The notes beneath the pieces were generated by a model, which was given only the letters and a program-made list of their open reading frames with translations, did not search any database and was not told the origin of the DNA. From assembly GCA_002395235.1 (NCBI GenBank), contig DGWK01000002.1, forward strand, positions 1 to 24,899: a DNA stretch of 24,899 nt, written 5' to 3'. Below are positions 7,528 through 15,365 of the stretch, in pieces (positions within the stretch are counted from its first letter, which is position 1; the number at the start of each line of letters is the position of its first letter). A program made the position numbers and the translations under genes. The DNA comes from Lachnospiraceae bacterium UBA4260 (GTDB lineage Bacteria; Bacillota; Clostridia; Lachnospirales; Lachnospiraceae).

Positions 7528-8685
7528 ATGAGAGAAGCTTATCTTGATAACTCGGCCACGACCCGGTGCTTCCCGGAAGTTGTGGAACTGATGAACAAAA
7601 TATATCTGGAAGAGTACGGCAATCCCTCCAGCATGCACCACAAGGGCGTGGAGGCTGAAAAGCACATCACAGAGGCCAAAAAGCAACTGGCCCAGATCCT
7701 TAAGGTAAACGAGAGGAACCTCATATTTACTTCCTGCGGGACCGAGTCCGACAATATCGCCATCATCGGCGGCGCCCTGGCCAACATGAGAAGGGGACGC
7801 CATCTGGTCACCTCTATGATCGAGCATCCCGCCGTCACAGAGTCCATGAGGTATCTGGAGTCCCAGGGGTTCGAAGTGACCTATCTTCCCGTGGACGAGT
7901 ACGGAATCGTATCTCCCGACCTGGTGGAAGAGGCCGTCAGGGACGACACGATCCTGGTCTCCATCATGCACACCAACAATGAGATCGGCGCTGTGGAGCC
8001 CATCCGGGAGATCGCAAAGCGCATCAACGCCAAAAATCCCTCCGCGCTCTTTCACGTGGACGCGGTGCAGGGCTTCGGCAAGGCGCAGATCTACCCCAAG
8101 AAGTGGGGCGTCGACCTGCTCTCCGTGAGCGGCCACAAGATCCACGCTCCCAAGGGAACCGGATTTTTGTACATTGCGGATAAGATCAAGGTGAAGAACC
8201 TGATCTTCGGCGGCGGACAGCAGGGCGGAATGCGCTCCGGCACAGAAAATGTGGCCGGGATCGCAGCCATGGGGCTGGCCGCGCAGATGCTGTATCAGGA
8301 TTTTGACAAGAGTATGGACAGGCTCTACGCGCTGCGCGAGTCCTTCCTGGAGTCTCTGGAGGACATCCCGGACCTGAGAGTGAACGGTCCGAAGGGAAAA
8401 AAGTGCGCGCCGCACATCATCAGCCTCACAGTGCCCGGCGTTCGCGCGGAAGTGCTGCTGCACGCGATGGAGGAGAAGGGCGTCTATGTCTCCGCGGGAA
8501 GCGCCTGCGCGTCCAATAAACCGCACACCTCGGCGACCCTGGAGGCCATCCGCCTGCCCAGGGCCTACCTGGACAACACCATCCGCATCAGCCTCTCCGA
8601 GATGACCACCGAAGAGGATATGCAGCAGGCGTCGGAGGCCTTGCATGAGGTCATTCCTTTCCTTAGAAAATATACCAGGCATTGA
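7528..8685 (+). CDS. cysteine desulfurase (NifS/IscS family, ThiI partner)
   Basis: A 385-residue PLP enzyme that takes sulfur from cysteine as a protein-bound persulfide. The N-terminus YLDNSATTRCFPEV is typical. The PLP lysine is K204 in SGHKIHAPKGTG. The persulfide cysteine is C327 in AGSACASN. The IscS-type loop is present and the SufS-type one is not. It lies 25 nt before thiI, so it most likely feeds ThiI for 4-thiouridine in tRNA, as NifZ does in B. subtilis. It could also serve Fe-S assembly, because no scaffold gene is nearby. The ribosome site AGAAGGAGA precedes the ATG. Confidence 0.95.
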   Translation: MREAYLDNSATTRCFPEVVELMNKIYLEEYGNPSSMHHKGVEAEKHITEAKKQLAQILKVNERNLIFTSCGTESDNIAIIGGALANMRRGRHLVTSMIEHPAVTESMRYLESQGFEVTYLPVDEYGIVSPDLVEEAVRDDTILVSIMHTNNEIGAVEPIREIAKRINAKNPSALFHVDAVQGFGKAQIYPKKWGVDLLSVSGHKIHAPKGTGFLYIADKIKVKNLIFGGGQQGGMRSGTENVAGIAAMGLAAQMLYQDFDKSMDRLYALRESFLESLEDIPDLRVNGPKGKKCAPHIISLTVPGVRAEVLLHAMEEKGVYVSAGSACASNKPHTSATLEAIRLPRAYLDNTIRISLSEMTTEEDMQQASEALHEVIPFLRKYTRH

Positions 8686-8710
8686 CCGGGCTACGACACA
8701 TGGAGGATTT

Positions 8711-9940
8711 ATGAGGTATCAGTCTTTTTTAATCAAATATGCTGAAATCGGCATCAAGGGCAAAAACCGCCACATATTCGAAGAGGCGCTGGTGCGCCAG
8801 ATCAAACACGCGCTTAAGCCCTGCGAGGGAAATTTTGCCGTGCACAGAACCTACGGCAGAGTCTTCGTGGAGTGCCTGTCGGAGTACGATTACAGTGAGG
8901 TGACGGAGGCGCTCAGCCGCGTCTTCGGTATTTCCGGCATCTGCCCCATCGTGGAGACCCCTGTGATCCCGATCGAGGAGCTGCGCACTGCGGCGGCCAA
9001 TTTCATGAAGGAAGAGTATCCTTCTGAGACCTCCACCTTTAAGGTCCACGCGAGAAGGCTCAACAAGGAGTATCCGCTGGATTCCATGAAGGTCAACGAG
9101 GAGCTGGGCGAAGCGGTCCTCGAGGCCTGCCCCAACCTGACGGTGGATGTGCATAAGCCGGAGATCATGCTGCACGTGGAGATCCGTGAGAAAATATACA
9201 TCTATTCCACGATCATCCCCGGACCGGGCGGCCTTCCCGTCGGCGTGGGCGGCAAGGCCATGCTGCTTCTGTCAGGCGGCATCGACTCCCCTGTCGCGGG
9301 CTATATGATCGCCAAGAGAGGCGTGAAGCTGGATGCGGTCTATTTTAACGCGCCGCCTTACACCAGCGAGAGAGCACTGCAGAAGGTGGTCGACCTGGCG
9401 AGTCAGGTGGCTGCCTACACGGGCCCGATCTGGCTGCACAACATCAACTTCACGGAGATCCAGCTCTATATCTACGAGAAGTGCCCGCACGATGAGCTGA
9501 CTATCATCATGCGCAGATTCATGATGCGCATCGCGGAGAGACTGGCCAAAGAGTCCGAGTGCCTGGGCCTGATTACCGGCGAGAGCATCGGCCAGGTGGC
9601 CTCCCAGACGCTGACAGCTCTGGGTGTGACAAACGAGGTCTGCACACTTCCTGTCTTCCGGCCGCTGATCGGCTTTGACAAGGAGGAGATCGTCAAGGTC
9701 TCCAAGAAGATCGGGACTTTTGAGACTTCCATCCTTCCCTATGAGGACTGCTGCACGATTTTTGTGGCCAAGCACCCTGTGACAAAGCCCCGCCTTGACG
9801 TCATCAAGCGCCATGAGAAGAACCTGGACGAAAAGATCGACGAGATGGTGGAGAGAGCCATCGCCACAGACGAGATCATGATCGTGGGATCGGACGGAGC
9901 AAGGATCGTAAAGACGAGGGACGGAGAGCTCGAGGTCTGA
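8711..9940 (+). CDS. thiI: tRNA 4-thiouridine synthase / sulfurtransferase ThiI
   Basis: A 409-residue protein from the ATG at 8711, chosen because GGAGGA lies 3 nt upstream (8702-8707) and MRYQSFLIKYAEIGIKGKNR is the normal ThiI start. An upstream ATG at 8645 would overlap the desulfurase by 41 nt. The THUMP RNA-binding domain comes first. The PP-loop ATPase motif is SGGIDSPVAGY (188-198), and DCCTIF lies further on. It activates U8 of tRNA for thiolation. The C-terminal rhodanese domain of E. coli ThiI is absent, as in most Bacillota. It is co-transcribed with the desulfurase and ends before the terminator at 10006-10038. Confidence 0.95.
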   Translation: MRYQSFLIKYAEIGIKGKNRHIFEEALVRQIKHALKPCEGNFAVHRTYGRVFVECLSEYDYSEVTEALSRVFGISGICPIVETPVIPIEELRTAAANFMKEEYPSETSTFKVHARRLNKEYPLDSMKVNEELGEAVLEACPNLTVDVHKPEIMLHVEIREKIYIYSTIIPGPGGLPVGVGGKAMLLLSGGIDSPVAGYMIAKRGVKLDAVYFNAPPYTSERALQKVVDLASQVAAYTGPIWLHNINFTEIQLYIYEKCPHDELTIIMRRFMMRIAERLAKESECLGLITGESIGQVASQTLTALGVTNEVCTLPVFRPLIGFDKEEIVKVSKKIGTFETSILPYEDCCTIFVAKHPVTKPRLDVIKRHEKNLDEKIDEMVERAIATDEIMIVGSDGARIVKTRDGELEV

Positions 9941-10005
9941 GAAAAGGAGTAAGGCCCGCTCCGCGAGCCTTGAAGATGGGACGGGCTATCCCGCGCGGAC
10001 GTAAA

Positions 10006-10038
10006 AAAGCCCCGAAACCGTGACGGCTTCGGGGCTTT
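10006..10038. terminator. bidirectional terminator between thiI and the HPr-like gene
   Basis: AAAGCCCCGAA (10006-10016) pairs perfectly over 11 bp with TTCGGGGCTTT (10028-10038), with a further CCG/CGG inner stem. On the minus strand it is followed by T6, a canonical terminator for the HPr-like gene. On the + strand the tail is TTTATGATT, adequate for thiI. Serving two convergent genes is the usual role of such a site. Confidence 0.85.
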
Positions 10039-10065
10039 ATGATTATCACTGACGATTATCAGTAC

Positions 10066-10296
10066 TCAGACAATATAAGGTTTGAGCGTCTCGATCACTT
10101 CGTCGGCGCCTTCCTCGGCGTGGATGTTGAGCTCGATGGGCTTGCTCAGATCGAGGGAAAAGATTCCCATGATGGACTTGGCGTCGATGACATAGCGGCC
10201 GGACACCAGATCGAAATCATAGTCAAAACGGGAAATATCATTAACGAACGACTTGACTTTATCGATAGAATTTAACGAGATCATAACGGTTTTCAT
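10066..10296 (-). CDS. HPr/Crh-like protein without the active-site histidine
   Basis: A 76-residue protein, slightly shorter than HPr (about 85-88). The second half matches HPr/Crh clearly: AKSIMGIFSLDLSKPIEL carries the serine (S41) equivalent to regulatory Ser46. The N-terminal part lacks the loop with His15. Where HPr has a GLHARPA-type motif there is only SIDKVKSF, about four residues shorter. It therefore cannot act as a normal PTS phosphocarrier. By analogy with Crh, a regulatory role through serine phosphorylation is possible but not shown. It is the only minus-strand gene and is monocistronic, with its own promoter (10337-10365), AAGGAGGT ribosome site and terminator. Confidence 0.85.
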   Translation of the reverse strand: MKTVMISLNSIDKVKSFVNDISRFDYDFDLVSGRYVIDAKSIMGIFSLDLSKPIELNIHAEEGADEVIETLKPYIV

Positions 10297-10336
10297 AGGT
10301 GATTACCTCCTTGTGCTGTTACCTTGATTTGTTCTA

Positions 10337-10365
10337 ATAGTAAGTTCTGGCGGGGGAAAAGTCAA
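10337..10365 (-). promoter_or_regulatory. promoter of the HPr-like gene
   Basis: On the minus strand TTGACT (10365-10360) and TACTAT (10342-10337) are separated by exactly 17 nt. Transcription would start about 10330, giving a leader of about 35 nt with AAGGAGGT at 10312-10305. This promoter faces away from mtaB, whose own promoter must lie in the same roughly 100 bp, but I do not see a convincing one. Confidence 0.75.
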
Positions 10366-10399
10366 TGTCGTATAGAGAGAAAAAGAAGGTCGGACAGCA

Positions 10400-11818
10400 T
10401 TGAAACGTGTAGCATTTCACAACCTCGGATGCAAGGTAAACAGTTATGAACTGGACATTATGCGGCAAAAAATGGAGGACTTCGGGTACAATTCCGTCCC
10501 CTTTGAAGAAGAGGCGGACGTCTATGTGATCAACACCTGTACAGTCACCAATATCGCGGACAGAAAGAGCCGGCAGATGATCCACAAGGCCAAAAAACTG
10601 AATCCGAATGCGGTCGTCATCGCAGTGGGCTGCTACGTGGAGACGGACCCGGAGCGCGTGGGAACCGACAAGGCCATTGACCTGGCGATCGGAAACAACA
10701 AGAAGGCGCAGATCGCGGAACTGCTCGAGGAATTTCTCGGGAGAATCGAAGAAGAAAAGGCCGGCGAGGGCCTTCGCAGGCGCACGATGGACGGCAGGAC
10801 TATGACGGACCTGACGCACCGCCCCGAATATGAGGACATGCAGCTGGAGGACCCGGGACACACAAGAGCCTATGTCAAAATACAGGACGGCTGCAATCAG
10901 TTCTGCACCTATTGCATCATTCCCTATGCAAGGGGAAGGATCAGGAGCAGAAGACCGGGCGAGATCCTGAAAGAGATTCAGACAATTGCCTCCAAGGGGA
11001 TCCGCGAAGTTGTTCTCACCGGGATCCACGTAAGCTCCTACGGCCTGGAGTGGGATTCGCAGACGGACGCCGTCCGATTTGATCCGCACAAGTCGGGCGC
11101 TTTTCTGCTCGATCTCATGGAGCAGATCCGGCAGGTTCCGGGGATTGAGAGGATCCGCCTCAGCTCCCTTGAGCCCAGGATCATGACGGAGGACTTCGTA
11201 AAAGGGATCTCCGCCATGCCGGAGGTGTGCCCGCACTTCCACCTCTCTCTGCAGAGCGGCTGCAACGCCACACTGAAGCGCATGAACCGCCACTATACCA
11301 CGGAGCAGTTTATGGAGAGCGTGGAACTTTTGCGCCGCTATTATGAGGATCCGGCCATTACGACCGATGTGATTGTCGGGTTCCCGGGCGAATCCAACGC
11401 GGAATTTGAGGAGACGGTCCGCTTCCTTGAGAAAGTGAACTTCTATGAGATGCACGTCTTCAAGTACTCGGTGCGGAAGGGGACCGCAGCCGCGGCGATG
11501 CCGGTGCAGATCCCGGAGCCGGTCAAAGGAGTGCGAAGCGATATTTTGCTGGAGATGACGCAGAGGCAGTCCGAGGCTTTCCGCTCCGGGTTTATCGGAA
11601 AACAGGAGGAGATCCTTCTCGAGGAGAAGGTGCAGATGCCTTTCGGACAGTGTTGGAGAGGGCACACGAAACGCTATGTGGAGGGGTATATTCCCTGTGA
11701 AGGCGATACGGGCGCAGGACTACAGGAGGGACAGCTCGTTTCCGGGACTTTTGCGTCTGCGGCGGAAGGCGCGGAGGGTCTACTCTTCGTGCTGGATGAC
11801 AAGGCGCAGAGTAGATGA
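10400..11818 (+). CDS. mtaB: tRNA t6A37 methylthiotransferase MtaB
   Basis: A 472-residue radical-SAM enzyme that converts t6A37 to ms2t6A37 in ANN-decoding tRNAs. The N-terminal UPF0004 domain has the three cluster cysteines C11, C47 and C78. The radical-SAM CxxxCxxC is C165-C169-C172 in CNQFCTYC. A TRAM-like tRNA-binding domain ends the protein. I chose the TTG start at 10400 because it gives the standard N-terminus MKRVAFHNLGCKVN and follows AAGAAGG. Sequence style fits MtaB rather than MiaB or RimO, though a search would confirm the subgroup. Confidence 0.93.
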   Translation: MKRVAFHNLGCKVNSYELDIMRQKMEDFGYNSVPFEEEADVYVINTCTVTNIADRKSRQMIHKAKKLNPNAVVIAVGCYVETDPERVGTDKAIDLAIGNNKKAQIAELLEEFLGRIEEEKAGEGLRRRTMDGRTMTDLTHRPEYEDMQLEDPGHTRAYVKIQDGCNQFCTYCIIPYARGRIRSRRPGEILKEIQTIASKGIREVVLTGIHVSSYGLEWDSQTDAVRFDPHKSGAFLLDLMEQIRQVPGIERIRLSSLEPRIMTEDFVKGISAMPEVCPHFHLSLQSGCNATLKRMNRHYTTEQFMESVELLRRYYEDPAITTDVIVGFPGESNAEFEETVRFLEKVNFYEMHVFKYSVRKGTAAAAMPVQIPEPVKGVRSDILLEMTQRQSEAFRSGFIGKQEEILLEEKVQMPFGQCWRGHTKRYVEGYIPCEGDTGAGLQEGQLVSGTFASAAEGAEGLLFVLDDKAQSR

Positions 11819-11826
11819 CGCGCACC

Positions 11827-11855
11827 TTGAAAGAGGCGCTGAAATAAGGTATTAT
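11827..11855 (+). promoter_or_regulatory. promoter of the ireB-ruvX operon
   Basis: TTGAAA (11827-11832) and TATTAT (11850-11855) are separated by 17 nt. Transcription would start about 11862. The leader of about 80 nt contains the word ATGTAAAC twice (11862 and 11905) and a small ATTTCC/GGAAAT hairpin (11887-11906). No T-run follows that hairpin and no known riboswitch is evident. Genes from ireB to trhP could all be read from here. Confidence 0.75.
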
Positions 11856-11940
11856 AAAAAGATGTAAACGGACGTTCTTGTCGGGGATTTCCGTTTTCGG
11901 GGAAATGTAAACAGGTACAGGACGAGGTCGGTTATATTTT

Positions 11941-12237
11941 ATGGATCAGAACAATAACAAAAAGTCCGGGATGGACTTGGGGAACACACAGTATTTCAAG
12001 GTGCAGCCTGACCAGGAGACGGGGGTCAAGAAGATCCTTTCCGTGGTCTACGAGGCGCTTCTGGAGAAGGGATACGATCCCGTCAACCAGATCGTCGGCT
12101 ACATCATGTCCGGAGATCCAACCTACATCACCAACTACATGGGTGCGAGAAGTCTCATTATGAAGGTGGAGCGCGATGAGCTCGTCGAAGAGATCATGAA
12201 CGACTACATCGAATTCAACCACTGGAAGAAGAAATAA
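11941..12237 (+). CDS. ireB: IreB family regulatory phosphoprotein (UPF0297)
   Basis: A 98-residue protein of the UPF0297/DUF965 family. The family core is EKGYDPVNQIVGYIMSGDPTYIT, and the end ERDELVEEIMNDYIE is also conserved. In Enterococcus, IreB is a substrate of the Ser/Thr kinase IreK and modulates cephalosporin resistance. T16 in GNTQYF aligns with one of the IreB phosphothreonines. The first 12 residues are a polar, Asn/Lys-rich extension. There is no strong ribosome site before the ATG (GAGG lies about 12 nt upstream). ruvX follows after 16 nt, the standard order in Bacillota. Confidence 0.93.
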   Translation: MDQNNNKKSGMDLGNTQYFKVQPDQETGVKKILSVVYEALLEKGYDPVNQIVGYIMSGDPTYITNYMGARSLIMKVERDELVEEIMNDYIEFNHWKKK

Positions 12238-12253
12238 CCATAAGAGCATTGCT

Positions 12254-12697
12254 ATGAGACTGATGGGACTGGATTTTGGCTCCAGGACGTGCGGAGTGGC
12301 GCTGAGCGACGAACTGCTCATGACTTCCCAGCCTTTGGAGATCATAAGACGCGACAGGACTAACAAGCTGCGCAAGACGCTCTCGAGGATCGAGGAGCTG
12401 TGCGTGAGCTATGACGTCGCGCTCATCGTGCTGGGGCTGCCCCTCAACATGGACGACTCCGCGGGATTTCGCGCGGAGGACACATTGAAGTTCCGGGAAG
12501 ACGTGGAACGCAGGACAGGTCTGCCGGTCGTGATGTCAGACGAGAGACTCACGACTGTGGAGGCTTACGAGATTATGGACAAAATGGAGATTCGCCGGGA
12601 GGACCGCGGCCGCTACGTGGATATGATCGCGGCCAGCATCATTCTGCAGGAGTACATGGAGAATCACCGCGGCGAAATAGAGCAGATGAAGGGCTAG
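12254..12697 (+). CDS. ruvX: Holliday junction resolvase-like RuvX (YqgF)
   Basis: A 147-residue protein with the RNase H-like fold of the YqgF family. The N-terminal LMGLDFGSRTCGVALSD carries the first catalytic Asp. The family stretches VLGLPLNMDDSAG, SDERLTTVEAYEIM and DMIAASIILQEYM follow. In E. coli the family is linked to 16S rRNA 5'-end processing, and it has also been annotated as a resolvase, so its role is not settled. The ribosome site is weak, so translation probably depends on ireB. The DUF1292 gene begins 5 nt after its stop. Confidence 0.94.
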   Translation: MRLMGLDFGSRTCGVALSDELLMTSQPLEIIRRDRTNKLRKTLSRIEELCVSYDVALIVLGLPLNMDDSAGFRAEDTLKFREDVERRTGLPVVMSDERLTTVEAYEIMDKMEIRREDRGRYVDMIAASIILQEYMENHRGEIEQMKG

Positions 12698-12702
12698 GAA
12701 GA

Positions 12703-12969
12703 ATGGAAAAGATCAGTTTGGTGCCGACGGATTCCGCGCAGGCGGAGGAATATTATGTGCTGGAGCAGGTCAAGCTCGGCGGAAAGATGTATCTGCTCGT
12801 TACGGACGAAGAAGAAGGGGACGGAATGTGCCTGATCCTGCGGGATGACGCGGAAAAAGACTCCGAGGAGAGTCTGTATACCATCGTGGAGGACGAAAAT
12901 GAGCTCTCCGCGGTGCTCCTTTTGCTGCGCGACAAGCTGGAGGAGCTTGGGATCGTGATCGAGGAATAA
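12703..12969 (+). CDS. DUF1292 family protein
   Basis: An 88-residue acidic protein (many Glu and Asp) of the DUF1292 family, typified by B. subtilis YrzB. The family's beta-strand core is seen in YYVLEQVKLGGKMYLLVTD and LYTIVEDENEL. The function is unknown. It is nearly always found behind ireB and ruvX, as here, with only 5 nt between ruvX and this gene. The ribosome site AGGAAG is weak. Confidence 0.88.
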   Translation: MEKISLVPTDSAQAEEYYVLEQVKLGGKMYLLVTDEEEGDGMCLILRDDAEKDSEESLYTIVEDENELSAVLLLLRDKLEELGIVIEE

Positions 12970-13171
12970 CACAGGGGAGAAGATCCCCCGCCTTTCGCGA
13001 GACCGGAAGCAAGAAAAAAGAAAGAAAGAGTACAAAGATATTAATACGAACAAGACACAAGATAAGAAGATAACAGCGAAAAAATCACTAAAAAAGACAA
13101 TAAAGAAATCAGCAGAAAGAAAACATAGCGAAGAGAAGCAGAAGAAGTTCAGAGGATTCAGAGGACATAAT
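12970..13171 (+). other. A-rich purine leader upstream of ribonuclease J
   Basis: This 202-nt gap is strikingly A-rich from 13010 on, unlike the GC-rich surroundings. It starts with a small GGGGA/TCCCC hairpin (12974-12988). The ribonuclease J reading frame stays open back to 12959. The seven TAA/TAG triplets inside the gap all fall in the other two + frames. Read in the ribonuclease J frame it would encode a Lys-rich segment, but there is no ATG, GTG or TTG in it. It is either an unstructured ribosome-loading leader or an N-terminal extension with a non-standard or lost start. Confidence 0.55.
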
Positions 13172-14866
13172 TTGAAGAAATACGTGGGTAAAGAGAAGAG
13201 ACCGGACGGCCTCAAGATCATCCCCCTGGGAGGACTTGAGCAGATCGGAATGAATATAACTGCCTTCGAGTACGGAGACAGTATTATTGTAGTGGACTGC
13301 GGACTTGCTTTTCCCGAGGATGATATGCTCGGCATCGACCTGGTGATCCCGGATACCACCTATCTTGAGAACAACATCGACAAGGTAAAAGGGTTCGTCA
13401 TCACACACGGACACGAGGACCATATCGGGGCGCTGCCCTATGTACTGCAGAAGATCAACGTCCCTGTCTTTGCCACAAGGCTCACGATGGGGATCATAGA
13501 GAACAAGCTCAAGGAGAAGGGCATGATGGAGACCACCCAGAGAAAGGTGGTCCAGTTCGGCTCTTCCGTGTCACTGGGCTGTTTCAGAGTGGAATTTATC
13601 AAGACCAACCACAGCATCGTCGACGCGGCAGCACTTGCCATCTATTCGCCGGTGGGCATTGTGGTACACACAGGCGACTTCAAGGTCGACTACACGCCGG
13701 TCTTCGGCGATGCGATCGACCTGCAGAGATTCGCGGAACTGGGACGAAAGGGCGTCATCGCTCTTCTGTGCGACTCCACCAACGCGGAGCGCCCGGGCTT
13801 TACGCCTTCGGAGAAGACGGTGGGCAAGACGATCGACCAGCTCTTCCAGGAGCACAATGACACGAGGATCATCATCGCGACCTTCGCCTCCAACGTGGAC
13901 AGGGTGCAGCAGATCATCAATTCCGCCTACAAATACGGCAGGAAGGTCGTCGTGGAAGGCCGCAGCATGGTCAATATCATCGCGACGGCTTCCGAACTGG
14001 GCTGTCTGGATGTCCCGGACAACACGCTGATCAGCGTGGACCAGCTCAGAAATTATCCCGCCGAGCAGACGGTCATCATCACGACGGGAAGCCAGGGAGA
14101 GAGCATGGCGGCGCTCAGCCGCATGGCGGACAGCAGCCACCGCAAGATCTCCATCGGACAGGGAGATACGGTCATCTTCTCCTCCAGTCCCATTCCCGGA
14201 AACGAGAAAGCCGTCACCAACGTGATCAACAAGCTCCTGGTCAAAGGGGCGGACGTCATTTTCCAGGACGTTCATGTCTCCGGACATCCCTGCCAGGAGG
14301 ACATTAAGCTGATCTATACTTTGGTCCAGCCCAAGTATTCCGTTCCCGTGCACGGCGAGTACCGCCATCTCAAGGCGCAGGCCAAATTGGCGAGGGAACT
14401 GGGCATCTCCAAAGAGAACATCTTCATCCTGCAGTCCGGAAAAGTCCTGGAGATCTGGCCGGACGAGGCCAGGATCGTGGGCCAGGTGCCGGTGGGCAAC
14501 ATCCTGGTGGACGGCCTGGGCGTCGGCGACGTGGGAAATATCGTCCTGCGGGACCGCCAGCATCTGGCGGAGAACGGCATCGTCATCGTGACATTTGCCA
14601 TGGAGAGCGGGACGCCGAACGTGGTGTCGGCGCCGGAGATCACCTCCAGGGGCTATGTCTACATCAAAGAGGCGGATGTGCTCATGAACGGCGCGAATCT
14701 TGTCGCGCAGGGCGCTCTGTTCGCCTGCCAGGAGCGGGGAACGATCGATCGAAACCGCATCAAGGCGGTCGTAAGGGACAATCTGAGCGACTACTTCTGG
14801 AAAAAGACCCAGAAAAGGCCTATGATCCTTCCGATCATCACGGAGATCGACAAAGGTACATACTGA
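13172..14866 (+). CDS. rnj: ribonuclease J
   Basis: A 564-residue metallo-beta-lactamase-type RNase with endo- and 5'-exonuclease activity, central to mRNA decay and rRNA maturation in Bacillota. The zinc motif HxHxDH is H79-G-H81-E-D83-H84 in THGHEDHIGALPY. The beta-CASP domain follows (CDSTNAERPGFTPSE, GRSMVNII), as does VPVHGEYRHL with another metal-site histidine. The TTG start at 13172 is supported by GAGGA at 13161-13165, 6 nt upstream. The A-rich leader is open in the same frame, so the true N-terminus could be longer. A single copy is seen here, so J1 versus J2 cannot be assigned. Confidence 0.95.
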   Translation: MKKYVGKEKRPDGLKIIPLGGLEQIGMNITAFEYGDSIIVVDCGLAFPEDDMLGIDLVIPDTTYLENNIDKVKGFVITHGHEDHIGALPYVLQKINVPVFATRLTMGIIENKLKEKGMMETTQRKVVQFGSSVSLGCFRVEFIKTNHSIVDAAALAIYSPVGIVVHTGDFKVDYTPVFGDAIDLQRFAELGRKGVIALLCDSTNAERPGFTPSEKTVGKTIDQLFQEHNDTRIIIATFASNVDRVQQIINSAYKYGRKVVVEGRSMVNIIATASELGCLDVPDNTLISVDQLRNYPAEQTVIITTGSQGESMAALSRMADSSHRKISIGQGDTVIFSSSPIPGNEKAVTNVINKLLVKGADVIFQDVHVSGHPCQEDIKLIYTLVQPKYSVPVHGEYRHLKAQAKLARELGISKENIFILQSGKVLEIWPDEARIVGQVPVGNILVDGLGVGDVGNIVLRDRQHLAENGIVIVTFAMESGTPNVVSAPEITSRGYVYIKEADVLMNGANLVAQGALFACQERGTIDRNRIKAVVRDNLSDYFWKKTQKRPMILPIITEIDKGTY

Positions 14867-14884
14867 TATTTACGGGAGGCGTGT

Positions 14885-15364
14885 ATGAAAAAAGTGCGCA
14901 CCACAATAGGAATTGTGATCGATACCATGGGAAGTCTGATCATATACGCTCTGATCGCAGGGGCGATCCTGTTCATGATCGGGCAGGCCAAGCACTATTA
15001 TGAGGTCGGCTACGGGATCTTCTCCCAGCAGGGGAAGGACGCCAGAGGGACCGGCAAAGTCGTGATGTTCACTGTAGAAGAGGGAGCGTCGGCGTCTTCG
15101 ATCGGCCAAAAGCTCGAAGAAGAAGGGATCGTGGAGTCCGCCAGGCTCTTTGTGATCCAGGAGAAGGTCTCCGATTACTCGGGCAAATATGTCCCCGGTT
15201 CCTATGCGCTCTCGTCCGAGATGACGACGGAGGAGATCATGAGAGTGATCTCGGGGACGGAGCCGTCCCCTTATACGCCGCCCGAGGGCGCTGAGCAGGA
15301 GGCGGAGTCCGCGGCAGCGCCGGCAGCGACGGAGCAGGCCGCCCAGGAGGCCCCGGCGGAGTGA
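14885..15364 (+). CDS. short MltG-like (YceG-type) membrane protein without catalytic domain
   Basis: A 159-residue protein in the place of B. subtilis yrrL (mltG). One membrane helix lies at about residues 12-36 (IVIDTMGSLIIYALIAGAIL). The region 58-120 looks like the LysM-like N-terminal subdomain of MltG: FTVEEGASASSIGQKLEEEGIVES, GSYALSSEMTTEEIMRVISG. Full MltG has about 330-380 residues and a C-terminal lytic transglycosylase domain with a catalytic Glu. That domain is absent, and the protein ends in a Pro/Ala/Glu-rich tail. It may bind glycan without cutting it. GGGAGG lies 5 nt before the ATG, and the gene is 18 nt after ribonuclease J. Confidence 0.75.
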   Translation: MKKVRTTIGIVIDTMGSLIIYALIAGAILFMIGQAKHYYEVGYGIFSQQGKDARGTGKVVMFTVEEGASASSIGQKLEEEGIVESARLFVIQEKVSDYSGKYVPGSYALSSEMTTEEIMRVISGTEPSPYTPPEGAEQEAESAAAPAATEQAAQEAPAE

Positions 15365-15365
15365 T

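Noticed and set aside
8645..8710. Longer thiI start at 8645
   Set aside because: It would overlap the desulfurase and add residues unlike ThiI. The ATG at 8711 has GGAGGA just before it.
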